Of a stretch of 64,000 nucleotides of DNA, positions 22,901 to 35,616 are shown in pieces. The stretch is from Bombus terrestris (lineage: Eukaryota; Arthropoda; Insecta; Hymenoptera; Apidae), in NCBI RefSeq assembly GCF_910591885.1, contig NC_063271.1, positions 5,325,001 through 5,389,000 on the forward strand. The letters run 5' to 3'. Position numbers and translations under genes: made by a program. The notes under the pieces were generated by a model. The model ran no database searches. It was given only the letters and a program-made list of their open reading frames with translations, and had not been told where the DNA came from. Within the stretch, counting starts at the first letter, position 1, and the number at the start of each line of letters is the position of its first letter.

Positions 22901-25359
22901 CCTTTTTCTACTCTGTACGCGTACTTGGATTTTTCGGACCTCTTTTACCTAATTTTTATTTCAATACGATTCGTCTTACTGGCTATATATATCGATCGTT
23001 GAAAAATTAGTAAATTAGTCAATGTATGCTGTTTAATCGCAATTTTTGTGCGTTAATTTAACGATGCTTTGCATTGTGTCGAGAACGAGCGATTGAAAAA
23101 ATATTAGAAAAATAAGAAAAATATGAAATAAAACACTTAACTGTAGAAGAATACCAATAAACTGGAATTTCTCATTCTTTAATTTCCCCTTTAAATCCTT
23201 CCAAAGATATCAAATTAAATAATATTGCTTAAAATTACTGTACCAAGATCCATTCAATTTTTCTCTTTTTTTCTACTTGACCAACACACAAGCGTGAAAA
23301 GCTTCACTTTTACTCGTTACAGCTGTATCATCCTAAATTCTGTCCTTTTCGCTGTAAAAATCCATGTGACCCCGAACTGACCTACACACAGCGATATTGT
23401 CCTCGGCGAACGAGTAGATTCCTAATAAAAACCACCGTATCCCATCGAATGGAAGTCACGAAGCGTCCTGGGAACGAGAGGAAAATTTAATAATCGACCG
23501 TTCGCAAGAACAGTATAACGGTGCATCGTAAACGCGATAGAGGAGAGGATTGTAAGAAGGTATCATCTCGAGAAAGGGGAGGCTCGTGAATCGAGCACGT
23601 ACCTTTCCTTATTCGCGAGCAGAAGCTTTCCATGGACGAGGCAACACCAAAGATTAGAGCCATTCTCGTCGGCACTTTCGTCAATGTAACTCGAAGGAGC
23701 AGTTATCGTTCAAATTCCAGCGAGACGAGACGAGACGAGACGAGACGAGACCCAACCAGTTCGTGAACGTACTCTAAAAGAAGGTTACGAGGAATTTTTC
23801 CTCGGAGAGCAAGAAAATATTTGTAACAATGGATTATGAAAGGTTGAAATGAATTTGACGAGTGAAATTTGAGGATGTTGATCGAATCGTTGAAACAGTT
23901 TATACAGGTTTTAAATCGTTGAAGTTATAACCTGCGAGTTGGCAAATTTATATAATATGGAATGATGAATAATGATACAAATGTGGAAATTTATATTAAA
24001 GAATTCATTTTACCAGGAACAAATAATGAACAAGAATGATACGAAAATTATAGATGAAATTAAGGAAGTGGAAATTCTATATTAAAAATGAAATTTAATC
24101 GTGCTTTTGCATTTTAGTCTGAAAGTAGTTATGGCAACTAATTTTGGCAAAGGAACGTCGGATTAATGCGAATATTAATAATCTCAACGTAAATAGAGAA
24201 CAATTGTACTGAAACTGTTAAATGCAGGACAGATTAAATGAAACTCGTGGATTGAAAAATTCCTGGAAGCTGGATTAAACGTTAGAATTTAAGTATTCTT
24301 TAAGATGAAATATTACGTATGTTTATCGCAAACATTTTAATCATTAGCAACTTTTAAACAGAAGCTAGTATATTTGCTCTCGTTCAAAGACTTATTGTTA
24401 GTGATAACACGATGAAAAGCAGACATATTACACCGAGGAAACTCGATAACGCAAAGTTCTTCAAAGTTCAGAACTACTCGATTTACCAATTAAGTTCTTC
24501 ATTACATACATTCGATCCATCATAGTGTTTCCAGTTAATTAATTAGCATGAACATTTAAATGCATCCCGTAATTGAAACAAAACCGATACTTTCTCATTT
24601 CTCACTAACAAAATGATAACAATTATACTTTTCTACGGAGTAGAGAAAAATTTCAAGTTTGGACAAAAAATATGAAAATATGATTTCCCGCCTCGATTTT
24701 ATGTTAAATATCTTCTTAGAACAGTTACAATTTTTGTATGTTGAGATGAAAGCGAGATTGAAATATAGCGAATGTAAAAAGTATTCGAACAACAGCTACA
24801 AGAACACTGTTTCCACATTCGACGAGAACTTTATTTATTTAAAACAATTAAACAAGCAAAAAGTATGTACATATTCTTAGAAATCACACTGAATTTTTAA
24901 AAATAATATTATTTATTAGGTTCAAATTGTTAGAACATATGCAACCCAAATGTAGTCTCATTTGATGTCGAAAGAGTTTTATACTCTTTCCTTTTATCCT
25001 TAAGCAGATACTACGATGCTGTGCAACAACCAATTACGTAACAACTGACTCATCAAGCGCAATCTCTCCAGTTTTCCAAGCTCGAGCAGTGAAGAATATG
25101 GCTAGTCATTGGAGTGATAAATGAGGACTATTTAGAGAAACTGCGTGCACTTTGTATCTAGGTCTTTTATTCGGGAATATTTCGAATAGTTCGTTCTCAA
25201 ATAGCTAGTTGCCATTATGTTCAACGAGCCGCGATAACACCTCATAAAATAGCTATCTTCAAAAATATCCGTGTACCGCTTCATATTCTCTTAAATAGGA
25301 CGAGAATGTTTTGACAAGTTTTATGGTAAATTATCAATAACTTTTCCTTATCAGATTAT
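22901..25359. other. AT-rich noncoding DNA
   Basis: Predominantly AT-rich, with a CpG-richer patch at 23340-23790 that holds the pentanucleotide array. Short overlapping frames on both strands at 24595-24880 have no motif. AAAAAGTATTCGAACAAC near 24777 resembles the Tc1-like inverted end at 980, but no second end was found. Confidence 0.45.
23721..23750 (+). repeat. (CGAGA)6 pentanucleotide microsatellite
   Basis: Six perfect consecutive CGAGA units in 30 bases, followed by CCCAACC. A length-variable locus is likely. Confidence 0.92.
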
Positions 25360-25830
25360 TCTAGTATTTTTGTATGACAAAACCAAATACAAAATGTCTA
25401 AAATACTAGCCAAAAGATTTAACGCAGAAAAATTCGTATCATTAACCTTCTAACTTTCCCATAAAAAAAAGAAAAAGGAAAGAGAAAAAAGAAAGAAAAA
25501 GAAGAAGGAAAAAGGAAAAGAAAACTAATAGAAGGTTGAACGAATATTTTGAAAACAAAGTCCAATATAGAAGGGTTTCTTGACATTTCTGATCCAATTA
25601 TCGTTTCTCTTCTGCTCTTTCAAAAAATATCAAACATAGGCAAAAAAGACCACACTATAAAGTCCCAGAAACATAATGCAGAGTGAAAAGATTTTAATAG
25701 AGAAAAAATTCACATCACGAGCTCTTTAACTTTCCAATGGAAGAAAAAGGGAGAAGAAAAGGAAAGCAGGAGGGAAGGCTTGAGCAAACATTTTAAAAAC
25801 ACCCTGTACAGAGGCTTCCGAAGGGATAGT
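25360..25830. repeat. Old tandem duplication, about 276-bp spacing, with purine-rich core
   Basis: Copy 1 (about 25360-25580) and copy 2 (about 25605-25830) share the same ordered landmarks. These are an A-rich ATAC/ATATC-AAA block, AAAAGATTT, GAAAAATTC followed by TAACTTTCC (at about 25451 and 25727), a purine-rich AAGAAAAAGG tract, then GAAGG(T/C)TTGA and AACGAATATTTTGAAAAC versus AGCAAACATTTTAAAAAC. Copy 1's purine tract has expanded. The copies have diverged considerably. Copy 2 ends near ACACCCTGTAC, a word common at insect element ends. Confidence 0.6.
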
Positions 25831-28460
25831 AAGCAAATAATCCAATCAGGTTTCGTCGTCCAGTCTCCATAGACTCGCAGCTCTTCTCGAGGATTCTTTT
25901 ATCGGCTAAAGGGGGATGGAAAAAGAAGAAGACACGGCGAACCGTCTCGAGGAAGCGAGAGAAGCTCGTGTTTTTCCTCTATTCCGGCTTTCTATGGACT
26001 TCTTCGCCAGTCCTTCTGTGTATACACCCGGTGCCTTTCTTCCTTCCATTTCCGCCGTTTTCTTTCCCATTTTTTTTTTTTTTGTCCCCTCTTCCCGCCC
26101 TTCTTTTCACCATCACGTCGTTTGTTCCTCGATTCGAAGCAACTTTCGTCTTCCATTTTCTGTTCGTAGATCGCCAGAGCGTAATTTCCGGTGATTAATA
26201 ATCCTCTTTCAGTTTGCTTCGAAGGAATTGCTCGATGATTATCGATACGTTCGATCATCCGTGGAAGAAATCCTACCACTAACACGCCTTTTTCTCTTTT
26301 GTAATATAATTTTCTAGCCTTAGAAGAAATATGGTTCCGTTGATTCGGCAAGTTCGAGTGTTCGATGGTTAACGTTTCAGAGATTGAGTTATTTGTTGTA
26401 CTATTGTACGTTCAATTGTATTGGATTGGTCTTGCACGATTTGATAGACCATCATTGTCAAATCTTCTTGACAGTTAGATATAAAGCGTTGAATGCTAGA
26501 ACGATGAAAATACACGTGTTTAAGGCATCCAAGAATTTTGAAAGAGATCTTTTATCATAGAATATCGTAGAGGAGAAATAGAAGATGTACAGTGAAAGAC
26601 GGAACAAATCACTCAACAATACACAGAACAATGTTCGAGCAAGTAGTGACTCATGAATATCCGATCTTCTTTCATCGTCAACTTGGTAGTGGAAAGTAAG
26701 CGCCTAAAGTAAGAAGCACGGAATCCCGTGGATTCAGCGGTGGCAACGGGTTTCGGAAACAAGCGAAGGGATTATTCAAAGCGGCGGGTAAGAAACAACA
26801 GAAAATAGAGACAACAGATATTTACATCTTCTTTGTTGTTCTTCCAGTGATTACCTCGACTTGCCGCGCGGTTAAGTGACATAATTTCAAGAAAGCTGTT
26901 ACTCTCGCTCGATGCTCGTCCTTATTTTCGTTTTCTTCTCGCGTCTCGCGTTTAACATCCACCAGAGCGCTGGTTACAAATTTTTGGTTTAAAAAACAAT
27001 TAGAATGATCGAGGCATGTATTCAACTGCAAGATTTTGAACGAATTCCGTGTTAGTTATTCGACAGAATGTTCAAAAGGCGCTCACAAGACTCATATATC
27101 TTGCATTTTATCGCAGACTAACAACTTGATTATCTTAGAAAATCTCTAATTTTGTGTGTTTTATTGATCACGATAAAACAAATATCACATTTCATTCAAA
27201 CACTTTATTGCACCATTACGCGAGATTATTTTCACTAAAATCCGAAAGTCAAAAATTTAGTGCAACGGGAAACGTTTACCACGAATTCACAAGTCCAAGG
27301 GAAGAATGGATTTGGAGTAACTGCCTTCAACAGTTCTTAAAACAGATTGTCTCTAACACGAAGAAGAATCTTTCAGAACAGTTTTAATTTGCAGAACGTC
27401 AGGCTGCTTTTAACGACATATCTCGTTTGTGCCTCGACACGGTGGTTTGCAACAGTCGATGAAAACGGTTGTTAGATGTCAGAGCCGCGTCTTAAAACTT
27501 CATTGCCGCGAGCTGCGTCGCGAAGCTTTCACGGACCTCGCCCTTTCATTACCTAACAAAGTCGACGTATTTTTTTCCTCCGTTCTCTCGTCTCTATATG
27601 TATAGCTCGCTGAAAAGACATTTGAGCCGGGAACATTGCGGCCGTACTTCCAAGAAATGCATCGTAATTGAACTGTTTTAACTCTTTACGATGGCTGTGT
27701 GTCTTTTCTTACATTCTCCAGTGAGCGAGCTTTTTTTCTTCCATTCATTTCAACTGAATTTCAACATGTTTCGTAGCTAAGAAATGAAGGAATTTCATTC
27801 TCTTCTTCGTCTTTTTCTCTAGTAGGATGAGGATTCATTTTTCTTGTAATGTTGTCCAAAGTTTTAGATTATGGGACGACTTCATTTTTTACGATATACA
27901 ACGATGATTCATGAAGAATCCTTACAGGAATATTTTGTACAAATATAGTATACCTATTCTTCTTTTATTAGTAATAACAAGAATTTTTTTCTGTTTTGTT
28001 CGCATGTTTTTTCTTCTCTCTCTTTTTCGTAATTTGTATCGCAAGCTTTTAAATGTGTGTTTGTATACGTTTTTCGTGGATGTAATTCCTGTGTACGTAT
28101 ATTTCGCTGAATAACGTTCAAGAGTTAATTCAATTTTAATTCCGTTTAAATGTCCTATTTTCTTTTTAAATGTAGATTCAGTGTGAGATTGAATGTAAAT
28201 TCATTCAGTGAATGTGCACCTCAATATTCCTTTCCAATTATTAATGCTTTCACAATCTCCCTACATTCAAAGTTTATTCAATTACACATTCCCTATTTTG
28301 TGCTTGAAACAACGTTTTCCAGAAAATTTTATATTTTAACACTAATTAAATTTGATTATCAATTTTGTGTAATTTATTTATCGCAAATAATTTAATCTCA
28401 TTTATATTTTACGTTTAATTTTCTATGAAAAACTTTAATAAAATTCGCGGGAAATTTCTG
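25831..28460. other. Noncoding DNA
   Basis: Contains a T tract at about 26071-26082, a pyrimidine-biased stretch at 25970-26160 whose frames are compositional, a CpG-richer patch at 27430-27660, and very AT-rich DNA from 27700. The 119-codon minus frame at 25992-26351 is largely K/R/E/G-rich because it reads the purine strand of that tract. No gene is called. Confidence 0.45.
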
Positions 28461-28530
28461 TCATCATCAGGATTCGAACTTTGGTATTCTTGTTTGGAGC
28501 CCAGCGTCTGACCAACAACACAACTACTAC
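28461..28530 (-). pseudogene. Decayed tRNA-like sequence with Trp-type anticodon loop
   Basis: On the minus strand GTTCGAATCC (about 28470-28480) matches the internal B-box and T loop of a tRNA. TTGTGTTGTTGG (about 28512-28523) is a partial A-box. Counting from the two G residues of the D loop, positions 32-38 fall on CTCCAAA, i.e. U33, anticodon CCA and A37, as in tRNA-Trp. The anticodon and T stems pair poorly, so this is not a functional tRNA. A tRNA-derived SINE head or an old tRNA pseudogene would fit, as would chance. Confidence 0.3.
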
Positions 28531-28979
28531 TTACATTTTCACCTAGTTTCGTTTACAACTACTTATTTATCTTATCTATCTCATTTACGTTCACCTATAT
28601 AACTTCATACGAGTTTGATATACCAATAGGAACGATAGAATCAAATTATTTTTGTCCTTTGTTCTCCTCTATTTAATCATTCGTGTTAAAATTTTATAGC
28701 TTTTTTAGCTGTCTAAATTAGGCATTTCAATATTCCAAAAGAGTCTTTGGTCTTTCATTATTCAAATGAATAATAAAACATACTCTAACCTACAATATCC
28801 CAAACTAAAATTCGTCAAATCACATTTTTCCAAAGATCTAACGTCTCGTGCTACTCGTTTAACGTAATCTAATCAAAATCAATGTCTAAAACTTGATCCT
28901 AAACCGACTAAGGAAACGTGGAGCAAGAGACAAAGCGGTGGATTGCGATTCCTCTGCGCTTAATTCTAATTCCTTACAG
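28531..28979. other. AT-rich DNA leading into an acceptor-like site
   Basis: Mostly AT-rich. The end of this interval reads TTAATTCTAATTCCTTACAG (28960-28979), which combines a branch-point-like CTAAT with a pyrimidine-rich tract and CAG, a good 3' splice site. Confidence 0.4.
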
Positions 28980-29314
28980 CGCTCGATTCTATCGCCTTTA
29001 AACGGCACCCCATAACAATTACCCGTGAATCCAGTGGTGCCAACGTCTCTCGGACTAACCCTTTGTGCCCGAGCACGTCCTTCGCGTTTTACGGTTTCAC
29101 CGGACCGTTCTTCGACGACATAGTGAGCGTTGCGCGTAAATTTTTGGATCACGTAACGCGATATAATACGTGCCAGAAATATCGATACCACGAGGACGAA
29201 CTCCGTGTGCCCTGGCCGCGACTACATGTCATTAGAGGGGGAGGGGATGGGTCGCGCGCTATCAGTTTTCCGTGTTCAGACGATTATGCAAATGTGATAA
29301 TTATTCGGAATTAA
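28980..29314 (+). CDS. Candidate internal or terminal exon, unassigned
   Basis: Immediately after the strong acceptor at 28978-28979 one frame (codons starting at 28982) stays open for 110 codons to TAA at 29312-29314. The peptide includes GANVSRTNPLCPSTSFAFYG and DDIVSVARKFLDHVTRY and reads like ordinary protein rather than low complexity, with many C- or G-ending codons. A donor-like ATA|GTGAGC occurs at 29120-29128 and would give a 143-nt exon. There is no ATG at the start, as expected for an internal exon. The opposite strand is also open for 101 codons (28886-29191), and the island is CpG-rich, so chance remains likely. No domain is recognised. Confidence 0.22.
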
Positions 29315-29939
29315 ATCGAATTCTTCATCGTGACTGGAATTCTAGGGCAATCGGTGAACCCTGGAACACATCTAGATTTCGCAATCGATAGTACCTATAT
29401 ATATATATATACATATATTTGCTGGAAATAAGGGGTGGGTTTAGAGCGTAATTACGTTTTTGAGGCGTTAATTTTGATTCGGGTGTATGCTGAAAATTAT
29501 TATACATTTTGCGTGAGAAAAGATAGGTAAAGATGGAAATGGATTTCACGTACCTTTATGTAATGATGAAAGATCAAATCCATAGTTTCGTTAACGCAAT
29601 TGAAGAAATGGGAACTAACTACAAATTACGTTTACTAAAAAAAAAAAAAAAAAAAATAAGAAAGAAAGAAAGAACTAAGATCATGAATGAAAGGGAATAT
29701 TTGTTTGAAAATTGATGAAACAAAATCGAGTAGTTTATATATATTGCAACCTGATAGGAATTGAATTAAAACGTTCGATTTAGAATTGGGGTAGAAATAT
29801 GATAGAAAGAAAAATTCGGTTAAATCTTGATTAATAGGCGATAATACTGTAACGTTAAACGGTGCCGATATAAATGTATCTGATTTATCTGACTTTAGGA
29901 AGCAACAGTCAAGCTTCCTGTCGAAAGTATCATTACAGT
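29315..29939. other. AT-rich DNA with simple repeats
   Basis: Contains an AT run at 29396-29410 and an A20 tract at 29637-29656 followed by AAGAAAGAAAG. The K-rich end of the ATG-initiated 60-codon frame at 29533-29715 comes from this A tract. No gene is supported. Confidence 0.5.
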
Positions 29940-30290
29940 GAAACGTGAACGCGCGAGCATCACTAAATCTACTCTCTGGCTAGGCCATTGTTGCATTGTT
30001 TCCGAGTGGCGAACAATACGAGCCTCGGCTCGTAATCGTTAGCCTGCTCGCGCGCGTTTATTAGCGCGAGAACGCGCGCCTATGGGGCAACTCGCGCGCG
30101 TATAATCCACGCATCATCCCCTTCGCAACAATCGTATACTCGATCACGGCGTCGTGTCGCGTTATATACGATACCGCGACTGTTATTCGTAACGGGCTGG
30201 CGTTATTACGCGAATACGGTTCCTGGTTATCTAGAGAGTTCATTCGATGCAAGTATGAAGGGTTTACGAGGAATGCCGCGCATTTAAATC
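29940..30290. other. CpG-dense island
   Basis: Dense CpG with alternating pyrimidine-purine blocks such as CTCGCGCGCGTTTATTAGCG and ACTCGCGCGCGTATAATCC, which form partial inverted repeats of GCGCGC around 30045-30100. No frame exceeds 63 codons. In hymenopteran genomes CpG retention can mark unmethylated or regulatory DNA; a promoter is possible but no initiator or TATA arrangement is convincing. Confidence 0.4.
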
Positions 30291-31697
30291 GCTATAGGAA
30301 AATACAAATTTAATTGCAAACGTTTTAATTTTTCCCTGATAGTGTCGTCAGTACGATTATTTTCGACGACGGACATTATAAATTATTGCACGATCGTACT
30401 TGATTTTGGCTTAAAAATTTGTTCTAAATATACAAGTTTGTTCCGAAGAAAAAATATCGATAGTTATTTTCTGTTCTCTATTTTACCGTTGTTTCGTTTT
30501 AAATACTGATAACGTTTTAATTACTGGAACTGATTGTAACCAAGAGATCATTCAGATCGTAATTTTCATACAGTTAATTGAAATTTTGCTTGTAATATTG
30601 TCCATGGATAATGAAACATAACGCGAATTAAATACCTTTTGTACGAATCATGTAAGTTCTAATTCCGAATGCATCGAATATACGCTTCAATCTCTCGGTA
30701 AATACATCAATAGGCAGAAGAGCAGTTTATATTTGATTTGCAACGATACAATGGTTTATCGTTCGTTTTAAAGGATTTTTACAAAGTGGATTAGAGACTA
30801 AAGGCTCTCGATACGTAGTACTCTAAATACGAAGGGATACCGTTTGAACGAAAATTGAAAAATATATCACACGAATTGTAGGATTAAATTCATCGCGTGG
30901 ACGATTCGCTGAAATCTAGACACAACGACAATATTGACAGATATTGTTGGAAACGTTACACATGCTGCTGTTGGAATCGGAATTAATCATGTTTTTTCCT
31001 ATATTATCGAATGCGGAACATGGCTGAAGAGCACGAGATTGAATTCTATCAAACACTGTCACGTTCGATTACGTCGATTGCTACGAGTTATGATGTTATT
31101 TGTAAACCCCGATTTGGTACATTGTTTTTTCTCAAATATCTGGATAAAGTCCTTGTTGTTCCACTCTCTATAGGAATTTTGGTCAATTTCATGAAATTGT
31201 AAAATTCTAAACAGCAGTAGCTTAAAGAAAAAATAAAAAAGATTATTCACAGAGGCTAAAATGTTAAAAACGCTAAATTTTATTTCACCAAGGGTTAGAA
31301 TTTGGTATAATCGAAAGAAATTTAAAAAAGAATTCTTCTTCGATATACAAAGTTAAAATTTCTCGATAACGATAGTTTCGTCTAAATGAAATAAATGAAA
31401 TCTCTCCCAATATTAGTGGAATTAACTAAAACAGAAACTTTGAGCCCTACAGGCAAAACTGAAAACACAAATGTACGCAAAGCTATTGAAACAAGCATGT
31501 AACAATTCAGGAAACACTCCAACCACCAAAAATTCACCCCAGCTCGATTCCTCGTAGAAGCTCAGAAATTCACTAGCCAACCTTCCTCGATAATTCCAAT
31601 TACACCTGCCGCAACAATGCGCTGCTGGAACTTACAAACAATAATGCACACGAACCCCTGCAACATGTATCGTTGCATAATGCACGCACACACACGT
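30291..31697. other. AT-rich noncoding DNA
   Basis: Short frames only. A 63-codon frame at 31011-31202 has a balanced composition but no motif. Nothing else stands out. Confidence 0.5.
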
Positions 31698-31709
31698 CCT
31701 CTCTCTCTT

Positions 31710-31744
<35 letters not shown>
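31698..31744 (+). repeat. (CT)n microsatellite
   Basis: Interrupted CT repeat of about 47 bases with a TTT and a CCC interruption, preceded by an (AC)n run near 31684-31694. Peptides read through it (RE-rich on the minus strand, LS-rich on the plus strand) are artefacts. Confidence 0.9.
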
Positions 31745-32394
31745 GCTTATTATTCCTCTACCCTTTGCATCAAAGAACACGCATTGCGAAGCAAGCAACC
31801 GCACGATCGATCTCTACATCCCTTATGAATCTCTGACCAACAACAATGCATTCGATGTACGAGATCTAAATAATTCGGGGTCTAATTTCAATATAAAATT
31901 ACTTATACGATTGCTCAAATTATCTTTTTAGATCTTTTCGTAATACATGTACAAACAGTATAGTAAAGAAGAAGAGAACTATTAAGAAATCGTTCTTCGT
32001 AAATAACGTTGCTTCGGGACACATTTGTCTTCGTTATAGAATTAAGATTTCTGTTATTCGTTGAAGTAATAAAATACGGTAAACAGAAATGTATAATTTA
32101 TAATAAGAAGGAAAGAAAAATATTTTACACGTATATGAAAATAAATTAACCAAATGGACTGTTTTCGATTAATAGAGATAGAAATTAGCAAGGTCTTCCA
32201 TATTGCCGCGTAATCCGAACTTATAGGAATTGGAGAGTTAAGCCGCGTATCTAGTAGTCGAGCAGAATGCTCGAGATCGTGAGCCATCTATGCGATTAGT
32301 GTGGGTGAGCGGCTTAGTTCATTCGAAGGGCGCATCATGCATTCTTGGGTATAATTGAGCACGCAACCTACGTATCTTATAGTCTTATACCATA
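31745..32394. other. Noncoding DNA
   Basis: AT-rich, no frame of note. Confidence 0.5.
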
Positions 32395-32552
32395 GAATAC
32401 AATGGAATACGTAGCATATACGTTTTGTAGCGTCGAATGTAATTAAATGCACTGCATACGATCCACGCTACCGAATGTAATGAACGATATATCACGTGCG
32501 ACTTGTCCTAGGAAATGTAATAAATGACGCACCGTCAGTCTAGATGTATATC
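32395..32552. repeat. Degenerate 39-bp minisatellite, about four units
   Basis: GAATACAATGGAAT, GAATGTAATTAAAT, GAATGTAATGAACG and GAAATGTAATAAATG begin near 32395, 32435, 32473 and 32512, giving spacings of 38-40 bases. Units 1 and 2 also share GCATA in the middle. Divergence is high, so the array is probably old. Confidence 0.55.
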
Positions 32553-33059
32553 GAATACTACTGATAATGTACTGTGTGCGTTTTGCATCAAACAATGCGA
32601 GTGATGATACATTCCATGTTCCCTATATTCTCTACACAGCATTTGCGAGTCAAAACGTCAAGAACAAAACGAACGAAAGAAATTTTGTTAGGCATATTTT
32701 TGATTTTGATGTTACCCGCTGACGATAATCAAATTCTGCAAAAACTTCGTTCTCGCCGACTCTTATTCTTACGATAGCGAATCAATTTTGTTATTTCTTC
32801 GCTTCGATCATTTCTCCACGTTATCACTTATGATATTATACTATTATATTGTACATATATATTTGAATATACGTGACACATGTTACGTGATATTATTAAC
32901 AATAACAACTGAATTAGTTTACGTCGTAATTGCCTAATATAATATAGATATAAATATGTAGACCAAATGCTTAAAGGCGTGTATCAACGCTACCCACAGC
33001 AAAAGCCGACACGTTCTCGAGAAACTCGGTGAAATGTAACCTTCGTTCAAATATCGATG
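32553..33059. other. AT-rich noncoding DNA
   Basis: No supported gene; one non-ATG 67-codon frame at 32574-32777. Confidence 0.5.
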
Positions 33060-34160
33060 CTAGGTGTTGGCAGTCAGTGTTAATAATTGGTAGGTTGTTT
33101 CGTCGTTCACGCACTCAACGCGGCCGCGTTATGTAAATTCCACGATCATACGCCACGATACAGTGGAATTAACGTGAACACGCGCCTGAGCAGCCGGCCG
33201 ATGTAATGGCTTAAGCCGTTCACACGTCGTTGGACCGTACGGATCCCTGCATGGGATGGTGTCCATCTCGGCTGTGTGCGTGTGCATTGCCTCTGGATGT
33301 ATAGATGTGTACACGCGTGTGGATATTACGCGAGAGATCGAGGGATGTACGAGATGCGCGGCGGGGAAACGAGCCATCGAGGACGCTCATGGCTTGGCCA
33401 TTTGCATTTTAGGGATTGGATATAGCTGGTTTATGTATGTATGGGTTAAGGTGATTTTTCCCGATCGAATGCTTTGTTTGGAATTGTAGAGTTGTTTAGA
33501 CGGAATAAGCGTTATGAAAGAATTTCAATTGGCACGGTATATTACGTTATACGGTGTTTTAGACGCGAATGCTGAAAAACTGCCAAATAACAAACTTTTC
33601 GGCAGAAATAAGGCGATTTTACAATGTGTCTATATGAAATTTACGTGTGTCATTTTGACGAACTTGTCTTTTATTGCCAGGCAATCTCAATTTTCCGGGT
33701 GATTGCTGACAGATGATGGATTTGTCGATAATTTAGATACGGTATTGTTGACGTTGATAGAAGATGTAGTACGAAGATTTCTTTCAATTCTATTCATTTA
33801 ATTAACTTTGTTCCTCGATAACAATGCAAGCATTCATTAACTTTTTGTGACTTTATATTTCCGTGGATATTATTCCATTATTTATGACTAGTTGTCGGTA
33901 ACTAGCTACCGGCGAGGAAACCTAGCGCAGAAACAGGCAATCGAGAACATTCAGCGGTGCAATCTGCGACCCGCATACATACAGAAGTTGTCATGAAACC
34001 TGGCAGGGACGCAGATTTAAGTTTCGTCAGGCTGCGGCCGCGCGCAGACGAGTTTCCAGATAATATTCTCATCAGAGTAATAATTACCGCGATTCCTACG
34101 TGGCGCGTTACCTAAATATTCCTATTAACACAACTAATCCGGCCTCCCGGCGGAGCCAAC
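33060..34160. other. Two CpG-rich islands around AT-rich DNA
   Basis: CpG-rich blocks at about 33060-33420 (including CGCGGCCGCG near 33120) and 33900-34110 (including GGCTGCGGCCGCGCGC near 34030) flank a less dense stretch. A frame at 33514-33702 begins with a true ATG and encodes 62 residues (MKEFQLARYITLYGVLDANA...), with no recognised family and no other support. Confidence 0.35.
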
Positions 34161-35616
34161 GATTCGTTTGTTTCCATTAAATTTCGGTCCCGGTCGCAAA
34201 TCTCGAATTAACATCGAATTTGCATACGGAAGGAGGGGCGTATATTTCGATACGGAAATTGTTATGTATTTAAGAATGACTGTCATTTTTCGCTTATACG
34301 GAAAGTATCCGTGCAATTTGCATTCGTCTCCTTCCTTAGGATTTCTCCTGTGAAGTCTAAAGGAAAATTGATATTTTGTAATTGGATATTTTATTAAGCC
34401 TTTCTTTTGTTTTCAAAGTTTCATTTTCGTACTCTTGTATGTAGCAATATTCTCATAAAATCTGAGTGGACCATATTTTCGTTGCTTTTCATCCTGTATT
34501 CGGTGGTTTTCTAATTTTGTGCTGGAATTCATCCGAATTCTATTTTCCACCATTTGTGACTTTATTCTTGCTTTTTCCTCCTTTATGAAGTTAAAACTGT
34601 TCAAACTGTAAAATCACAATTGATTTCCTATGTGAGATAATCAACATGTTGCGACGTGTGAACGTGAAATGCAGGTGCATATTTCATATAACACGTAATT
34701 TGAATAATATTAGATAAATAATATAAAAGTGCTAATTAAAGTCTCTTTAATATCTCTTCAAATTATCATATCGACATTTTGATTAATTTAAAGGATAGAA
34801 TTTAAACAATACGCTCCATAGACAAACTACCAATAATATTTTCACGTGTTCTAGGAGAACAGGTATTTCGTTGTTTCTCTTGAATTATGCTTTTATCTAG
34901 GAATTAAGAATAAAGATGAATAAAGAAAGATGAGCAGTAAGAATTTCGTTGACACTGATTCATACATAGAAACTGCAACCATCGACATTACCGATAATAG
35001 TAAGAATCGAAAAGATGTATATCGTAATCGATTTGGCGATTTACAAATACATTTACAAATAATCGTCCGAATAATAGCAAGATATCAAATATTAATCATA
35101 ACTATCCATATCGAGTGAGTTACAGCTTGAATCGAATACCCGCTGAAACGCTGTGTATAACTTCATTAATTAACAGCCTGTCATACCCTGCACCACTTTA
35201 AATTACTCAGTTTTAAAGCAATTTATCTACTAGTTTCTGCACATTTTCCGCTTAACACATTTCGTACCTTGTAATCGAGCAATCCACGGTGATAAAGCTT
35301 TCATCGCGCGAACAAGGATATAAAGAGGAAGCAAACTATATTTAAACTCTATTTGTACATCTCTGTTGCTTATTTTTACCAATATTTTCTACAAAATTAT
35401 TTTCCGTAATTAAATATCAAGCTGCGTGGTATCGTGAGTCGCATATACACTGGTTACGTTTACTTGCCGAAGAAATTTGATATACTCGAATCAAATTAAT
35501 TAATACATTGACGCTATAACGCGCACTGTACAAATATACTTTTTCCAGCTAACTGTGTAGCTACAAGCGAACGTATACAACTGTACGGCGAACCAAAGAT
35601 TGAAAACGTCCAACTA
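34161..35616. other. AT-rich noncoding DNA
   Basis: Low GC, short frames. Nothing supported. Confidence 0.5.

Noticed and set aside
24770..24800. Tc1-like inverted end AAAAAGTATTCGAACAAC
   Set aside because: No second end or interior match to the two called elements.
31562..31931. Frames through the CT microsatellite on both strands
   Set aside because: Serine/leucine and arginine/glutamate runs are microsatellite translations.
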